DNA of 64,000 nt from Deinandra increscens subsp. villosa (GCA_039602395.1 JBCNJP010000023.1:93698030-93762029), one strand, 5' to 3'; positions 35,443 through 48,776 are shown, counted from the stretch's first letter. Made by a program: numbers and translations. The notes: a model not told the origin generated them from the letters alone.

Positions 35443-35928
35443 TGATCGATCGATGTACGTAGAGGGATTCAAGATAAGGTCGAGTCACTTACTCACTTAA
35501 GCCTCTGGTTTGACAACTAGAGTAAGCCAGAGCCTAAATATGCATGTGTTCAATAAACTTGTTTTTTACTATCGTAATAGAACCTTTGGTTGTGTATATA
35601 TTAAAATATTCGTTTAGAAATACATTTCAGTTGACAGAGAAATCTACTTTTTAAACGAATTTTAGAGCAGCCGTATTCAATCTTTCTATTTGAGTTAATT
35701 ACTATGCGTTTCAATTACTATTTGCGTCCTCTTTGATCACTTTTCCTACCTTAGTTTATTTTTTAGATTTTTAATTTTTTTGAAGATGATTATTAATTTC
35801 AGATTATCAAACAAATCTCGTCTAAGGTTTATATTTTGTTGTCAACTGAGTCCTTAGGACTAACGGAGTTAAAATTTTCTATTAACTCTAAAGGCATATT
35901 AGTTATTTCACACATAAGAGACTAACAT
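35443..35928 (+). other. USP 3' UTR and intergenic sequence
   Basis: Likely holds the USP 3' UTR; aataaa-like signals occur near 35550. Beyond about 35620 the DNA is AT-rich without a gene. Confidence 0.5.
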
Positions 35929-35929
35929 G

Positions 35930-36109
35930 TTTGGTTGTGTTTTTGGAAATGACTTTTGGCTTTTGAAGGAGGCAAAAAGTCAAAAATGCCCCTCCAAAAG
36001 CAGTAAAAAGCCACAATGTTGTGACTTATTAGCTTTTGGAGGGGTACTTTTGACTTTTTGCCTCCTTCAAAAGCCAAAAGTCATTTCCAAAAACACAACC
36101 AAACAAGCC
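35930..36109. mobile_element. Foldback MITE, near-perfect palindrome
   Basis: The left arm tgtttggttgtgtttttgg plus about 60 more bases is repeated inverted at the right, so the whole 180 bp can fold into one hairpin with a loop near aaagccacaatgttgtgac. The arms begin with a tgtttgg motif reminiscent of hAT-type MITEs. No clean target duplication was found. Confidence 0.8.
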
Positions 36110-36493
36110 CTAATTATGTAAACTGATAAAGTTATTTTATAACAGCATTGAGTTATGTAATTTACCGAACTTATTAAAATCTCTCAATTCTCCCTCTCTC
36201 ACCGGTCACGAATGTGTACACACCCACCTGGAGATCAACCACTACCACCGTACACCGTACACACCCATGTACCCACCTGGAACTCAAAAACCACCACCAC
36301 CACCACCACCGTACACGCCCATCTGTGACGCCGATATCCATCCGCAAACCCCCTTGCACGGCGGCAGGTTGTTGATATCATCCGAGGATGGGATTAGGTG
36401 TTGTGGATCTCAAAATGGGTTTTGATTATCAGTCGTGTGATTGACGATGAGGATGAAAATGAAGCGGCTTTGTAGTTGCTGTTTGGTTAATAA
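36110..36493. other. Intergenic, CCA-rich segment
   Basis: A ccaccaccg microsatellite-like stretch (36230-36310) and fragments that look like a degraded 5' gene region. No ORF worth calling. Confidence 0.4.
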
Positions 36494-36828
36494 GGGGAGG
36501 CGGTGTGGTTGGGTTACCGCTGGGCGGTTCCAAGGGGAGCCGGGCGGCTCAAAGGGGCAACCATACCGCCTTGGGCGGTTTCCCCCCATGGCTTCCGAAT
36601 TTTTGGTCTATGCGGCACGAGGGAACCGGGGAGAGCCGCACCAACCCCCACTTGTTTTGTCTCATTTGTTTTTTCATGTTCCAAGGGGAGCCGCATGGCT
36701 CTTCTTGGCAACCATACCGGGTGTTGTGGCTTGATATGGCTTCAAAAACATCAAAATTGAGTTGGCACATGATGATTGGTTGGTGAGCATGGCTCCTTGA
36801 AGCCACAAGGCAACCATACCCCCTCCCC
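36494..36828. mobile_element. PIF/Harbinger-type MITE
   Basis: This 335 bp insert is flanked by the 3 bp duplication TAA (36491-36493 and 36829-36831). Its ends are inverted: ggggaggcggtgtggttg at the left against the complement of caaccataccccctcccc at the right. Internally it is GC-rich with repeated ccaaggggagccg and gcaaccatacc units. A TAA/TTA duplication is diagnostic for PIF/Harbinger. The terminal motif matches the relic at 29304. Confidence 0.78.
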
Positions 36829-37594
36829 TAAGAACTCTGTCAAAGTCAATGGTAATAAAGATGATGTTAATAGTGGGTTGTTGTTCAAAGGGGATGAGGA
36901 TGAGTATTAATTTGGAGTTTATGGAAGGACCATAATCATCATCACTTTCATCCCCATAATTTCCAGAATCATAAGTTTCAGGTCACTTTGGTTGGTAATT
37001 GCGATAAAAGTGTACATTTAAGAACGAGATGCCCTAAGTTACGAACCAGTTCGAATCGTTGAGTGGCGATGCGGAGAGAGACGCGATGAGCTGGTGGCTC
37101 GAAGGGGGCTGCGACGGCAGTGATGGGATCAGATCGATGCGGTGTTGGTGCAGCGGAGGTGGTGGCTGTGGCTGGAGGAGTTGGTGGTGTACATTGATAA
37201 CTCATGAAAATGAGAACGATGGTCTGGTTATGATGTTTTTTTTGTTTTAATTTTAGTATATTACACAACTGGTCCATATAATGTACTAAAGTTTAAGTAA
37301 TAGACATTATAATCCTTTATATTGCATAACAGGTTGTTTATAGTAAATCAACTAAAATGTCCTTTCAATATAAGAAAAATTTAACTTTGTTAGTCCCAGA
37401 GACTCACTTGATAACAAAATGCAAATCTCAGACAAGATTTGTTAATAATCTGAAAAATAAACTCAGGTGGCAAAAATAGTCAAACATCAGAGACGCAAAT
37501 AGTAAATAACTCTATTTATAGTTTAACTAAAAATCATCATATCTTAAATTTAACTCTCAATTTGTAAAAACTTCTCACATCTCATTTCTTATTA
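36829..37594. other. Intergenic
   Basis: A GC-rich patch at 37040-37200 (gcgatgcggagagagacgcg) with short ORFs on both strands looks like a relic but matches no family I know. Otherwise AT-rich. Confidence 0.4.
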
Positions 37595-40500
37595 TCTCTA
37601 CTACCTTATAATGCATATTATATCAAATGGTTGAAAAATTAAGATGTACAATCTTTAAAGCTACATGTACAAGTGGGAAATTAAGAGGTACAAGTAATTA
37701 CAGCTTATGTACAAGTCTTTAAAGCCAAGTTCTTGAGAGAGGGTGTTGAAATTCTCTTGGGTCGGTTGGTTATGACCCACCCGTATCATGATCCGCGTCT
37801 GTATTTGAGTTCCACGAAAAAGTTTTGCATCTTCTTGTACGCTACAATTCCACAAGTTAACCTATTTTCGGTAATCTGTAGTTTTTCTTTCCATCTTCTC
37901 CTTTTCACAGAAGCTAATCCATGGCAATCACTGAAGAAAACACAAATCGTATGGTGCAGCTCATTTTGAACCCTAATCCGACGGTTCTCTTACCTTTTTC
38001 ACACGGATTGGTCTCCTACATTGACGAGGATGCAGCAACCTATCGCTTCAGATCAGTGTATAAAGTCAGACCATTTTCATTTGAATTTCCACATCCGTCG
38101 CTTCAATTTCATCTTAAATCTGGTAATTTTATTTGAACTTTTATTTGAAAACCTAATCTCCTCACTCAAATTTCAAAACTTTCTTTCACTCTTTCTCTCT
38201 CTCAGATTCAAACAACTCAAACTTCAGTCCCGTGAAGTAGTGAACGAAGGCGAAAGAGATGATAGCGATGACGGAGGCAGATGCGAAGATCGATCCGGTG
38301 ACAGATTAAGATGGAGGAGCAGGTTCGCATCTTCATCTTCCTTTTTCTTTTGTTGCGTTTACACTTTCTATGTGTGGTTGCTTTTGTGTGTCCAGTCCGA
38401 TTAAACACTTTCTCTGTTTGTGAAGAACTATATATATGTGATACTAATGGATCAAAAGATTTGTAAACCTTATGACATGGGACTGACTTAGTTCATTTCG
38501 GGTGTCGGTCATCGAAAGTAATTGTGTTTTAAAGCAATTTCTAAGTTTGTAAAAGATGGCACACGAGATGCACAATTTTATATTATAAATGTTGTTATTT
38601 GCTAAAAATGCCCTCTTTGATTCTATATAATTTTTTTTATTTTCATATATAGTTGTTTGAAGAAACTAAATTGATGGTACAGTGACGAGCACTAGCGAAT
38701 TTTTTTATTTTATTTTCGTTAACCTGGTTGTTATCTTCATATATTGTTGTTTCGTTAACCCTTTTGGATGCTTGACGCTGAATTCAAAGCTATTTGGATG
38801 CTTGACCCTGGTAAGTCCTTTGTTGGTAAGTTTATTAAGTTTACTATTAACCTTCTCTTATATCAATTCAATAAGTAAACCAGGTTGCAGGAAAGATGTA
38901 AACCCTTTTGAACTTGAGGCGCTTTGATTTCTAAATCGTTCATATCATGACATTTGCCTTTGAATGATGCCACAAACTTTTCTTTGGTTATTTTTTTTCG
39001 GGGTTTATTATGATAATGCAGTGCTGTCACTATTCTTAGTCCATTCATGATGTTTCTAATATATTTTGTGTCCTAAAGCTCACTAAGAATGTTATTTTCC
39101 AGAAGGAAATTAAGGTCGTCAAACTTGATCCGCAGTCCATACATGTAGTTTTTCATCAGCCACCATTTATAGAAGAAGATACGAGTGAAAGGTTTGATTA
39201 AAAATTTGTAAGTACATCATAATTATATTCTTGTTTATAAGATTTTTCTGATATCAACTGTGTGTTTGTGTGTCTATTGTTTTAGGGTCCTGTTACTAAA
39301 TGAAATACTTTTTTAAATGGTTGTTTGAAAATGATGTAAGATTACATTGTAACTTATGGATGCCTCTAATAAAGAATTTTGGATGCTAATATACTAATAT
39401 TATCAGGTGAAGAAGACGAGAGTGTATGTAACATCTTTAAAGTCTTTTTTTTCCTTTCAAATTTCAGTTACAACTTACAAGAGAACACGTGAGTATTTCT
39501 GTTGCAGCAGTAATTAGTAATAAAGTAACAACTATACTGTTTACACATTATTATAATGTTGATTAGTTATTGTGGTTATTTTTGCACCTATTGCCATACT
39601 TCTCACAGTTACAGAAATTCTCAAGAACTGTGGATTTGTCATCGAGAAGAGTAAGAATGTTTATAGCTGCTGATTGTCATCGAGAAATTCTCAAGAACTT
39701 CAGAGATTATGACATCTACTGTTGACATAAAAGATGAATCTAGAGGACAGGTCATCCAAAAAGCCAAGGTAAGTTCTTTGTACTACAATAAAGATTTAGC
39801 AGGGTGAAGGGGCTTTCTTCCTTCGTTCAGTATGTGATGATAAAACATTTTTTACCTCAAAAGAGAGAGCAATTTCTCAGGTTTAATATACCACTATTCT
39901 GATATTAGTATGGTGTTTTCAATTGGGTTACAAGATTGGTATGCTAAAGTATCTAAAAATGAAGTTCCTTGCAATGTGGTTTTAAGTTCCACTTTATTAA
40001 GTGAAAGTATATATGATATTTTAATATACCTTTGAGAAGACATATGTTTTAAGATGAAAACTGAAACAAATGTGGATTTTTGCACCTTGGAAGTGAAATC
40101 AGAAAGTTTTATTATACTCACATGTCATCAATTTTGTTTACATCAGACTGTTCTCTTCTTTGGCAGAAAAGTTCCAGCCTCTGCACTTATCTTCAATGCA
40201 AATACATCAACTTCTATGGTTTTGTGTGGGTTAAGGTATGTGACTCTTTAGTTATATATCAATTTTGAAGCTAAATTTAACCATAAAGGTTAAAAAATTT
40301 CCACAGGGAAGAGCATGATCGAGTAGAGAACGTATGAAGTCCTCACACGTGTAACATAATATTTACAGTTTTACATTAGATATGTATGGTTTTTTATGGG
40401 TTGAAGGCATGTGACTCTTTAGATTATTTTAGTAATTGGTTTAGTTTTTTGAGTTACAAGATTTGAGGTTCTACAAACTATAACCACACTTTGGTAACTT

Positions 40501-43343
40501 TCAAACTGTTAAGCACTTCTCTTTAATTAAAGTTCTTTCAATGCTCCCTTTTGACCTATTAGATATTAAAAATAACTGAAATCAAATTACCTTTGTGATT
40601 AAATTGATCACCTTTACTTTCAAGATTCAAGATTATCATTTAAAATAATTAGCAGCTATTTGTCTACTTATGTTTTTAATCAATACACAGCTGTCTGATC
40701 TTTTGTGAGCATATTCAATTTGACTTTGTGTACTTTGCAAAGTATATTGGATTACTATATATATGAAAAATAGGTTTTGTTGTCGATGATGAGGCTGTTG
40801 ACCGTGGAGAAAAGCAAAGTTTGGGAGGTAAATCGATGGTTATGATGACGTTCTGAGGGATGGGTCAAGGCATGGGTCATGTTAAATATGAGGGATGGGT
40901 CAAGGCATGGGTCATGTTAAATATGGTTTCATTCGCTTTGCTACTTCCATTACTCATTTGTTGTCATACATGTTTTTTAGCTTCACAAAAGTAAGAGTGA
41001 CACTCACATACATGTTTGGGTCGACTATTAGGGTCTTTTACACACAGCTCTGTAACTGGTAAAAATACAAGCGCGACTCAAACAGTGGCGCCGCAACGCG
41101 CGTCATCGCAACATCTTATATTCTACATGTCTCAAATCCATTTTGTATTGTTATTTTTAATTTCCGCAAAAACTCATATTAATTGTTACCAGACTCTTAA
41201 TTTCCCCAAAGGATCTTCGATTGCAATTAATGATTCTGTATCTGGAAATCCTATTGATTTTTGTTTTACCTAAGTTATGTATTCCCTTCGGTGTTTACTA
41301 TATATTATCAGTAGTTTCATTGACAGTCCTTTGAATACAACGACGTGAGCTTCATGTTAGGTAGTAATATAAATTACATGTTTTTGTTTGTATTTGTTGA
41401 GAAATTCTTTGAATGTTGTAGATCTCCAAGAAGATGATGTAACGGGTCCGGCTGGAACGTAATTCTCTGATTTTAGAACCTAATTCCTAAGGTCAGTTTC
41501 TTTTCTACGGCATTAACAAATCTTTGATGTTGTGTAAGTATTTGTTTAGAAATTTTATATGAAAGTCTTCCTTTCGTTGCTTCTAATTTTTTCAGATGTT
41601 TATATTACATTTGTTACAGTTAATGGTGTTGTTGGAAGCTTATGTCAAATCTGATTTGTTACAATTAATTTTGTTGAGTATTTTAGTATGGTTGAGGATT
41701 TTAGAATATAGTAATATGATTGAGGATGTTTATCCATTCACAACAACCATACAAGAGAAAAAAAAATGTATAATAAAACAATTAAACATGAGGCTACTTT
41801 GCACATCGGATCCTTCATCCATTCACAAAAGCCAATGTTGAAGTCTTTTCTAAAACAATAATGCATGATTTTATAAAACACTTATCTGTTTACCACCTAT
41901 ATACATTTTTAAAACAGCAATGGCAGCCTCTTTATTGACCTAATGAACTATAGTGTGCAGAGCTATTTTATAGTTCCATCTTCATTTATAGTTAAAAACT
42001 TGGTGGTGGTTGCTAAGTTTGCCTTCTTTTTTAACCTGGTTAAGTTGTATGTTTATGGTATAATAAAGTTAAATACAACTACATATGATATATAGATGTT
42101 ATCTTTGTTCGTGCAGGTTTACATACAGATTCTACAAATTTCTACAAGCACCCTTCTCAAACTTCAATTGGTTCATCACAATTTTTTGATCTGGTTTGCT
42201 TTTTTTTCTCTTTATACAGTTTACTTTTGTTTATGCATATGAACTTGCAAATGAAGTTGTAAGTTGTTTATATTTAGAAATTAGAAATTATATAGATTTC
42301 TATGGTGGTCGCAAAAGGAATGGCAGCGCTCCACCTCACTTCTGTAAGAGCAGTGGTGGTGTTGCACGTCACATTCTTTAATCAATATGTTCTTACAACA
42401 AAAAACATGTTCCTTCTAGGAGTATAAACATATCATTCTTTCTTAGAGTGTAAACATAGTGTTCTTTCTAAAAAGGTCTTACTAATCTTATGGTAACGTA
42501 CATCAGTGGAAGGAAGATTACATCCAATAGGCAAAGAGATCAAGTTGCAGGAAGATTTGTAGTTGGCAGCCCATGAGGTAGAAGGGTTGGCTTGCAGCTT
42601 GGCATGGACGCATCAAAGCACAAGGTTTTATTGTTATTCATCTATTGTCAGATTTAGCTCACTGGTAAAACTGTTTTCTACTATGCCCGCCCTCCAGTCA
42701 TAAATCCCATGTTTGTTTTTTGTTGTTAGTTTTGAATTTTGTTTACTTTTTATAACGGTTGCCTTATCCTAGCAAAAACAATTTGATGTTATTAGGTTAT
42801 GGTTGTAAGTAAAATTATATTTTTATAATTATGTTGTTAATTAATAAACATTTTGTTCACGTTCTCTTTTCGTTTGGGCATGAGTCACCTCTACACAATA
42901 TGTGGTTAGTCTAACAAGACCTTTTTTTTTCAATCCATTATTCAAGGTTATAATGTTCATTTTTCTTAACTAACAAGTATCGTGTTGGTTGATTGTCGCC
43001 GCCGGTGTATCTTGTGGGTTTCCATGTATTTTTATTAATGAAAAACTATCTTAGATTAAAGACCTTTAAATTGTCGTTGCGCCCATCGCGCTAACAGAAG
43101 TGAATATTGTGTTGTAAATTGTGGTCGTCGCCGAACGCGCAAAGAGAAGACAAATAACGTGTTAGAAACTTTCGCAAAGAGAAGACAAAAAGGGCATATA
43201 CCGCATTATAAGTTGACACCGGACCGCATTGTGCTAAAAAACAAATACGGCGATGTAAATTGTCACCCCGCCATAACAAGCGAACAAATGACGAATAACG
43301 CCCTATAAACTGTTGCCGCCGCAACGCGCGGGTATACCCCTAG
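37595..43343 (+). mobile_element. Non-autonomous Helitron candidate
   Basis: The right end has the hairpin motif gccgccgcaacgcgcggg (stem ccgc/gcgg at 43319-43322 and 43328-43331) and ends CTAG at 43340-43343 before T, closely like the terminus of the large Helitron at 26685. The best left end is tctctactacc at 37595, preceded by A; plant Helitrons often start TCTCTACTA. The interior (5.7 kb) has no Rep or helicase. It has exon-like pieces with splice-like borders, for example an ATG at 37921 (MAITEENTNRMVQ) and an open stretch near 39105-39190. The right end is firm; the left end is a guess. Confidence 0.55.
37921..38136 (+). other. Unrecognised exon-like ORF inside the Helitron candidate
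   Basis: A 71-codon ORF with a favourable start context (aatccATGgc) and a pyrimidine-rich leader ahead of it. The product (MAITEENTNRMVQLILNPNP and onward) is not recognised. It could be the first exon of a captured host gene. No complete downstream gene model could be built. Confidence 0.3.
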
Positions 43344-44100
43344 TTCTATATTATTTTTTTCTATTTACAATCATAACTACAGTCTTTTCTTATTATCGTT
43401 TTCTTTTAAAAATAATTTAGTATAAACTTTAACAGAATTGGTACAAGTCAACATCAGTCCATCTAAAATTGATCTTTGCTTTGGGCTTCGATCAACAGCT
43501 CGTCTTAAAAACAAAACAAAAAGATTAATAGAATATGAGGTTTTACTAAGAAAAATATGGGTTTGGGTTGACACGGATCCATCTAAAATACATTTTTCAA
43601 GGCAAATACACAATTTTTATTTGATTTTGTCCATGTGCATTTATGTATATTGCACAACCCGGTCATTATTCGCACAAGATTAGAAAATCTTATGGTTTAG
43701 ACCATCCGCACAAGATTAGAAAATCTAATGATTTAGACTAATCAAACCATCCGATTTGCTTCGGGGTTTAGAAGGTTGTGTGTATTTTAATGGTTTATGA
43801 ACACTTATAATTTCAAGTTGCAACTTGCAACACAAGGAGATAGATATATGTGCCTACATGTGTGCATATATAGGACACATTGAATATCCGTTATGAAGAC
43901 GGATATTTTCTATTTCTTACAATTGTTCAAGTGTTACTACTACATAAAATTGGATAAACAAAAGCTAAAAAAGATGGAAAAAAGAAGAAAGAAAATTGAA
44001 AGATGGTTGTACATAGAGGCAGATACCTGCAAACATGGGCCTCCCTGAGCAGCAAACGTGTGTCGTATTAATGTACCCATCAACAACTGGACTGTACAAG
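43344..44100. other. Intergenic / 3' flank of the rhomboid gene
   Basis: AT-rich. The segment before 44101 likely includes the rhomboid 3' UTR on the minus strand. Short ORFs here are not supported. Confidence 0.4.
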
Positions 44101-47100
44101 TCATCCCTGCAGACAACAAATAACAACTCAGTAGAGAAATATTTCAACCAATTAACAGGCAAAATTTCAACCAATTAACGGGCAAATGAAACGATCTGGG
44201 TTATACTTTTTTAATGTAACAGGTCTGGTCAGATGAGTGAAACTAGAATATACTAACTAAATTAAAACGGGTCGAAAGTGGACCAACGAGTATCCAAATT
44301 AATATAACCTTGTATAGATATTGCTCTGTTAAAAGTAAGTTAGATGATTATTGTAATGACATATAACACATTAATTATTAAGGTCCTATAAAGAAAGACA
44401 AAAAGTGTGTGTGGGTCAACCCAGGCTGAACAGTTGTCTTCAACCCGTCATGAAAATTTACCCGCTCCAAGCTGATCCCAAAACCCGCCCATTTTGCCAC
44501 ATATCTCACTATCTCAGATACACTTACCTGTTGGGTCATGAGTATTTCAACTGCTACATTCAAATCCCCATCGGCAGCTGCTATGGCGACTTCGACCTGT
44601 GTCTGAAACAACCCAAAACATCTTTCAACAAGGAGAAGTGGACCCAACGTAAGTTAAAAAAGCCAAGCTCAATTCGTCCCGTTTATAGCCCTAATCACAA
44701 GAAACTAAAGGGGTCTCTTTATTCGGGGGCTCGTTGTTTTACCTTATCGAAACCCATTGCTAGAAGCTTTTGAATCTCCTCATCAGATGGAAGGGTTTCC
44801 TATACAACAATAGATAATTTAAGGATACATCACATAATGCGCTTGTTTCTTAGAAATAACCAGTAAAATAAAAAATTAAATGGTAGCTTTTAGCTCCCGA
44901 TGAACAAAGATATGATGTATAACCTGACTGAGGGGGGCACCCAAAGTTGCTGTTGATCTGGCATCTATCCCGGGCTGCCTAAATTATAAACAAACAATAA
45001 AGATGATTCAGGTAACTTTCGAATGGTGAAAACTGAAAAATAAAAAGCTTTTGGTGCAGTTTCAACCCGTTCACTAATATATATGGGTCAACTCGGGTTA
45101 TGTTTTATCTCTACACTTCAACCGAGTAAAATCACCCAAAAAAAAAATGAAAATAATTGATTATTATCAAAACAGTAGGATTTATGTAAGCATGTTTGAT
45201 GGTTAGCCCGACCAATTTCAACATACGCAAACTACTCCTTTTGACCCAAAGCCATAACCATCAGCTGATCCATTTTGACACCTCTACCCACGAGTGAAAT
45301 GCAAATACAAAACTGTAATACCTTCTGTTGTTTCTTTGTTGTTCTGCACCTATTGCTTCCTGACTTGAAGGGTGAACCGGGCTGTTACCACTTTCCAAAA
45401 GTCTAGCCTGTAAGCTTGAGTCAGAACCATTTGTCGGGCCTGTTTCAGTTTGAGTTGCACCAAGCGTCCTTCCACGCCCAGGGAACCTGCTATTTTCATC
45501 TGTTGACTGCATAAAATTTTTAGTATATACATAAGTATAGAAGTTAATACATTTGAACACCAGCAACTCATACAGTTCCATATAGTTATTGGTTTTGCTA
45601 AAATATTTAATGTATTTATATCAATTTTGAAATCATAAGTTTTTTTTTATACCTGGGGAAGCACCTCTCTACGTGGCATCCAGGAAGACAAGTTTGTCCA
45701 CATATTTCCGGGAAGAGTTCCACTGATAATTTTATAAGTATTACTAGAGTAAATATCGCAAACAAAGAGAGAAATAGTCAAATATAGAGAAATAAGAGCA
45801 AACTACCTCGATGTTGTGTTACGAGTAGGGATGTATCCAGAAGGATCGCCACCTGTGCACATTATATATTTTGGTCTGCGCACACAAGTTGACTGCAAAA
45901 CAACACAAATTGGAATATTAAGATCAGCAACAAACTACCAAATGTAATAGATAATTATTTCGTTATGTCCATAGTTGTCAAAGGCGCAAAGGGTGAGCCT
46001 AGGGCCTGGGCACAAGGCGCTTAAAAAGAGAGGGTCCAAGATAAGCACGACGCATAGCATAAAAAATCCCACCTTAGGGGGTTTAGACTTGTTTAAAGCT
46101 AATTTAGGCTGGTTCCGGGCCAATTTTGGATGTTTCAAAACAGTCTTACTGGAAATTGTAGAATTTAGAGGATTTAGCCAGAATCTAGCTGGAAACTTGC
46201 GTCACCGCCTAGTGCGCCTTTGACACTATGGTTACGTCAGCTGATAATTCTTTTGGTGATGTCAACTGAATATTTGAATGTGAAAAGTTCATGCTATAAA
46301 TGCTAATGTTGATTAATATCAATGGTATAAACAAGTTGTTAAAAGATTCCTGAAATGAGTGTCTCTGATTATTTCATGCATGTTGAAATGCTAATAGTCT
46401 CCAACTATTCATGTAGCATGTGGATGTACCCGATGTTATAATAAAATGAATATTTTAACTACCTACTTCATCCTCTTCTAATGAGGGTTTGCTGTTTGTA
46501 TACATGTGGTGTCAGGGTGTGTGCGTATTTCTTCAAACCTAATAAGGTTATTTCAGTAAGACTGCCAAATTCAGATTTCAAGAGCCATTCAATCAAATGG
46601 TACCGACCAAAATATGTATCAAGAGGTTTGTATATAGTGGAGCTTGAAAAGATAGAAATGATTTTTTTTTGCCAAAGATTGCATGCATCTTGATATATTT
46701 ACTTTTCAATTGGAGAACAATTTCAATATTGAGATACAAGAAATATTATGCATTTTTAAAATGTTACAAAACTTTTCCTTCACTTGCATATATAGGTATT
46801 TGAAAGCAACTATTGTGACTTGTTACACCATCCACTTGTGCTTCTTTGCTTATGCATTCGGCTTGAAAATATCAATAAACTTGAAACACAATCAAAACTC
46901 AAAATGACCCGTATGATACTTACAAGCCAAGAAGCTGATTCTATTCCCGAAAAGAAAGAGCTGCCCGGAATTATAAAGTTGAATAAACCATAAGTATCTG
47001 AAATAGAAAGAAAAAAAGTGTTACAGGCACAAAAAAATATAGAAGAACACTTGTGACCGTGGGCAGGGAAAAGACCTACATGCAAATCCAGATAAAATCC

Positions 47101-48776
47101 CACATAAGTGTCCAAGTAATGAAATGTTTGTCATAATGAGCTGGAACAGCACCAGTAATATCCATGGATACCTGAAACACGTTTCAACCATGAAATTCAA
47201 TCAAGGTAATGCAAAATTAAAAACAAATGAAATTAAGTGATAGCACTTAGCAGATACAAGTACTTACAACTTAGCAGGCACATTAAAAAGTCCAAAAACA
47301 CTGAAAAAGAGAATAAACAGATAAGTAACAAACTACCAAATATTAAGCTAGTCGATATTTAAGAACCTAACCTTCTAGATTGGACTCCACTTAAGCTTGT
47401 TTCTATAACAATCATAGAGAATAGCACACCAGAGAAGCCAATCGCACATTCGTCCATGAAATGATAATACGATTCAATTGGGTTGAAGGCGGCTATCAAT
47501 GTAATTAAAAGGTGAAAAATAGCACTAGTTGTAGCCAACAGAACAATCATGTACAACAGACGGATTGAACCCATAACTCTTTCCAACTCTGAGCCTAAAG
47601 GAACTAGGGCCATCATATTGAAAACAAGATGGAGTATCGAACCATGAAAGAATATAGATGTGAAAATCCTGTAAACTGCAAAAGAAAAAGAGCCATTCGG
47701 TTTTAAAAATAGAATACACATACTAAAAGATAGTTATTTGTTTAATCGGTTTAGAATCAATACAAACCTTGAAATTTTGAAATAACAGCAGACGGCAAGA
47801 AGCATACTTCTACAAAAGAGTCGTATCCAATCAAAAGACAAACCAGGTATATCACAGCGCAAACTGCAACCACTGCAGAAGTAAGGAATGGTATGCCTTC
47901 CCACCATTGCTTAAATCTAGTAGGCAAACCTGCCTGTTCATTACACCAAACAGAACTTCAATATCTAAAAAGGAATCAATCATGAAATTTTCATGATTAC
48001 CTACGGATACAATTCTGTTAACAATTAGCCGTTTCCCTCTAGCTAGGGTTTGGATCCGAGATTTACATTATCAATAGCTCAACAAAATATCATAACAGGT
48101 AAAAAAAACAGTAGAGAAATCACACAATCAGATTTCTCGCTGATTCAAATAAACCTAAATTTGATACTATCATTGCCAGAAATTATTAATTCAGTGCCAA
48201 CCAGAACATCATGACACCAAGCAAAACTTCAATATCTAAAAAGGAATCAATCATTCTTCTCCTATAGCACATGAAATTCTTCATGATTACCTACACATAC
48301 AATTCTGTAAACAATTAGCCGTTTCCCCTCTACCTAGGGTTTGGAACTTTGGATCCAAGATTTACATTATCAATAGTTCAACAAAATATCATAACAGGTT
48401 AAAAAACAGTAGAGAAATCACACAATCAGATTTCTCCCTGATTCAATTAAACCTAAATTTGATACTATCATCAACTCATCATACTAGAAACTACAGGATA
48501 GCACTCAATCACCCAATTTCCCGACGCATTATCTTAGCATTTGAAACTTGTGTTATGAGCTCGTTAAAACCTTACTATAGAACATAGATTGTCAAATTAT
48601 GGATTCTATCATCGAATTAAGAACAAATCATTCTCGGTTACTAATATTCTTCCATTTCCTGCTGAATAAAGAGGCTAAAGTTGAAATCCAAGCTGATTTT
48701 TACTAGCTGAAGTGAGAAACATGAAAGGAGCGCAAGGTGTTTCATGAATTACCTCAGAGACAATGTTTGATCTCAT
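44101..48776 (-). CDS. RBL15: Rhomboid-like intramembrane protease with UBA domain (RBL15-like)
   Basis: Thirteen exons on the minus strand: 48753-48776, 47768-47933, 47372-47675, 47271-47300, 47080-47171, 46924-46997, 45807-45892, 45653-45722, 45322-45506, 44924-44978, 44743-44799, 44528-44602 and 44101-44106. They total 1224 nt (407 aa), with phases consistent throughout. The N-terminal half is membrane-spanning: FLTSAVVAVCAVIYLVCLLI, then HGSILHLVFN (the H-X4-H-X3-N rhomboid signature), the catalytic Ser in GFSG and the catalytic His in LLGHLCG. The C-terminal half is soluble and polar. It ends in a UBA domain (EEIQKLLAMGFDKTQVEVA, DLNVAVEILMTQQG), which binds ubiquitin. The length and ending match Arabidopsis RBL15 from memory. 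The substrate and organelle are not shown by the sequence. Confidence 0.92.
45969..46231. mobile_element. MITE in rhomboid intron 6
   Basis: Inverted ends ccatagttgtcaaaggcgca (left) and the complement of gcgcctttgacactatgg (right) differ by one base indel over about 20 bp. The 263 bp element is non-coding. Flanks ttatgt/ttacgt hint at an eroded target duplication. The family is not certain (possibly Mutator-like). Confidence 0.65.
47955..48471. repeat. Tandem duplication (about 270 bp) in rhomboid intron 1
   Basis: The segment from acttcaatatctaaaaagg to acctaaatttgatactatca occurs twice (from 47955 and from 48226), roughly 90% alike by eye, with small indels. The copies lie wholly within intron 1. 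Confidence 0.8.

Noticed and set aside
36174..36359. Trp-rich minus-strand ORF at 36.2 kb
   Set aside because: The Trp run comes from a ccaccaccacc microsatellite read in one frame.
41085..41115. gcgccgcaacgcgcgtcatcg, similar to the Helitron hairpin
   Set aside because: No CTRR follows and the right arm is incomplete; it is more likely an internal copy or a truncated older end.
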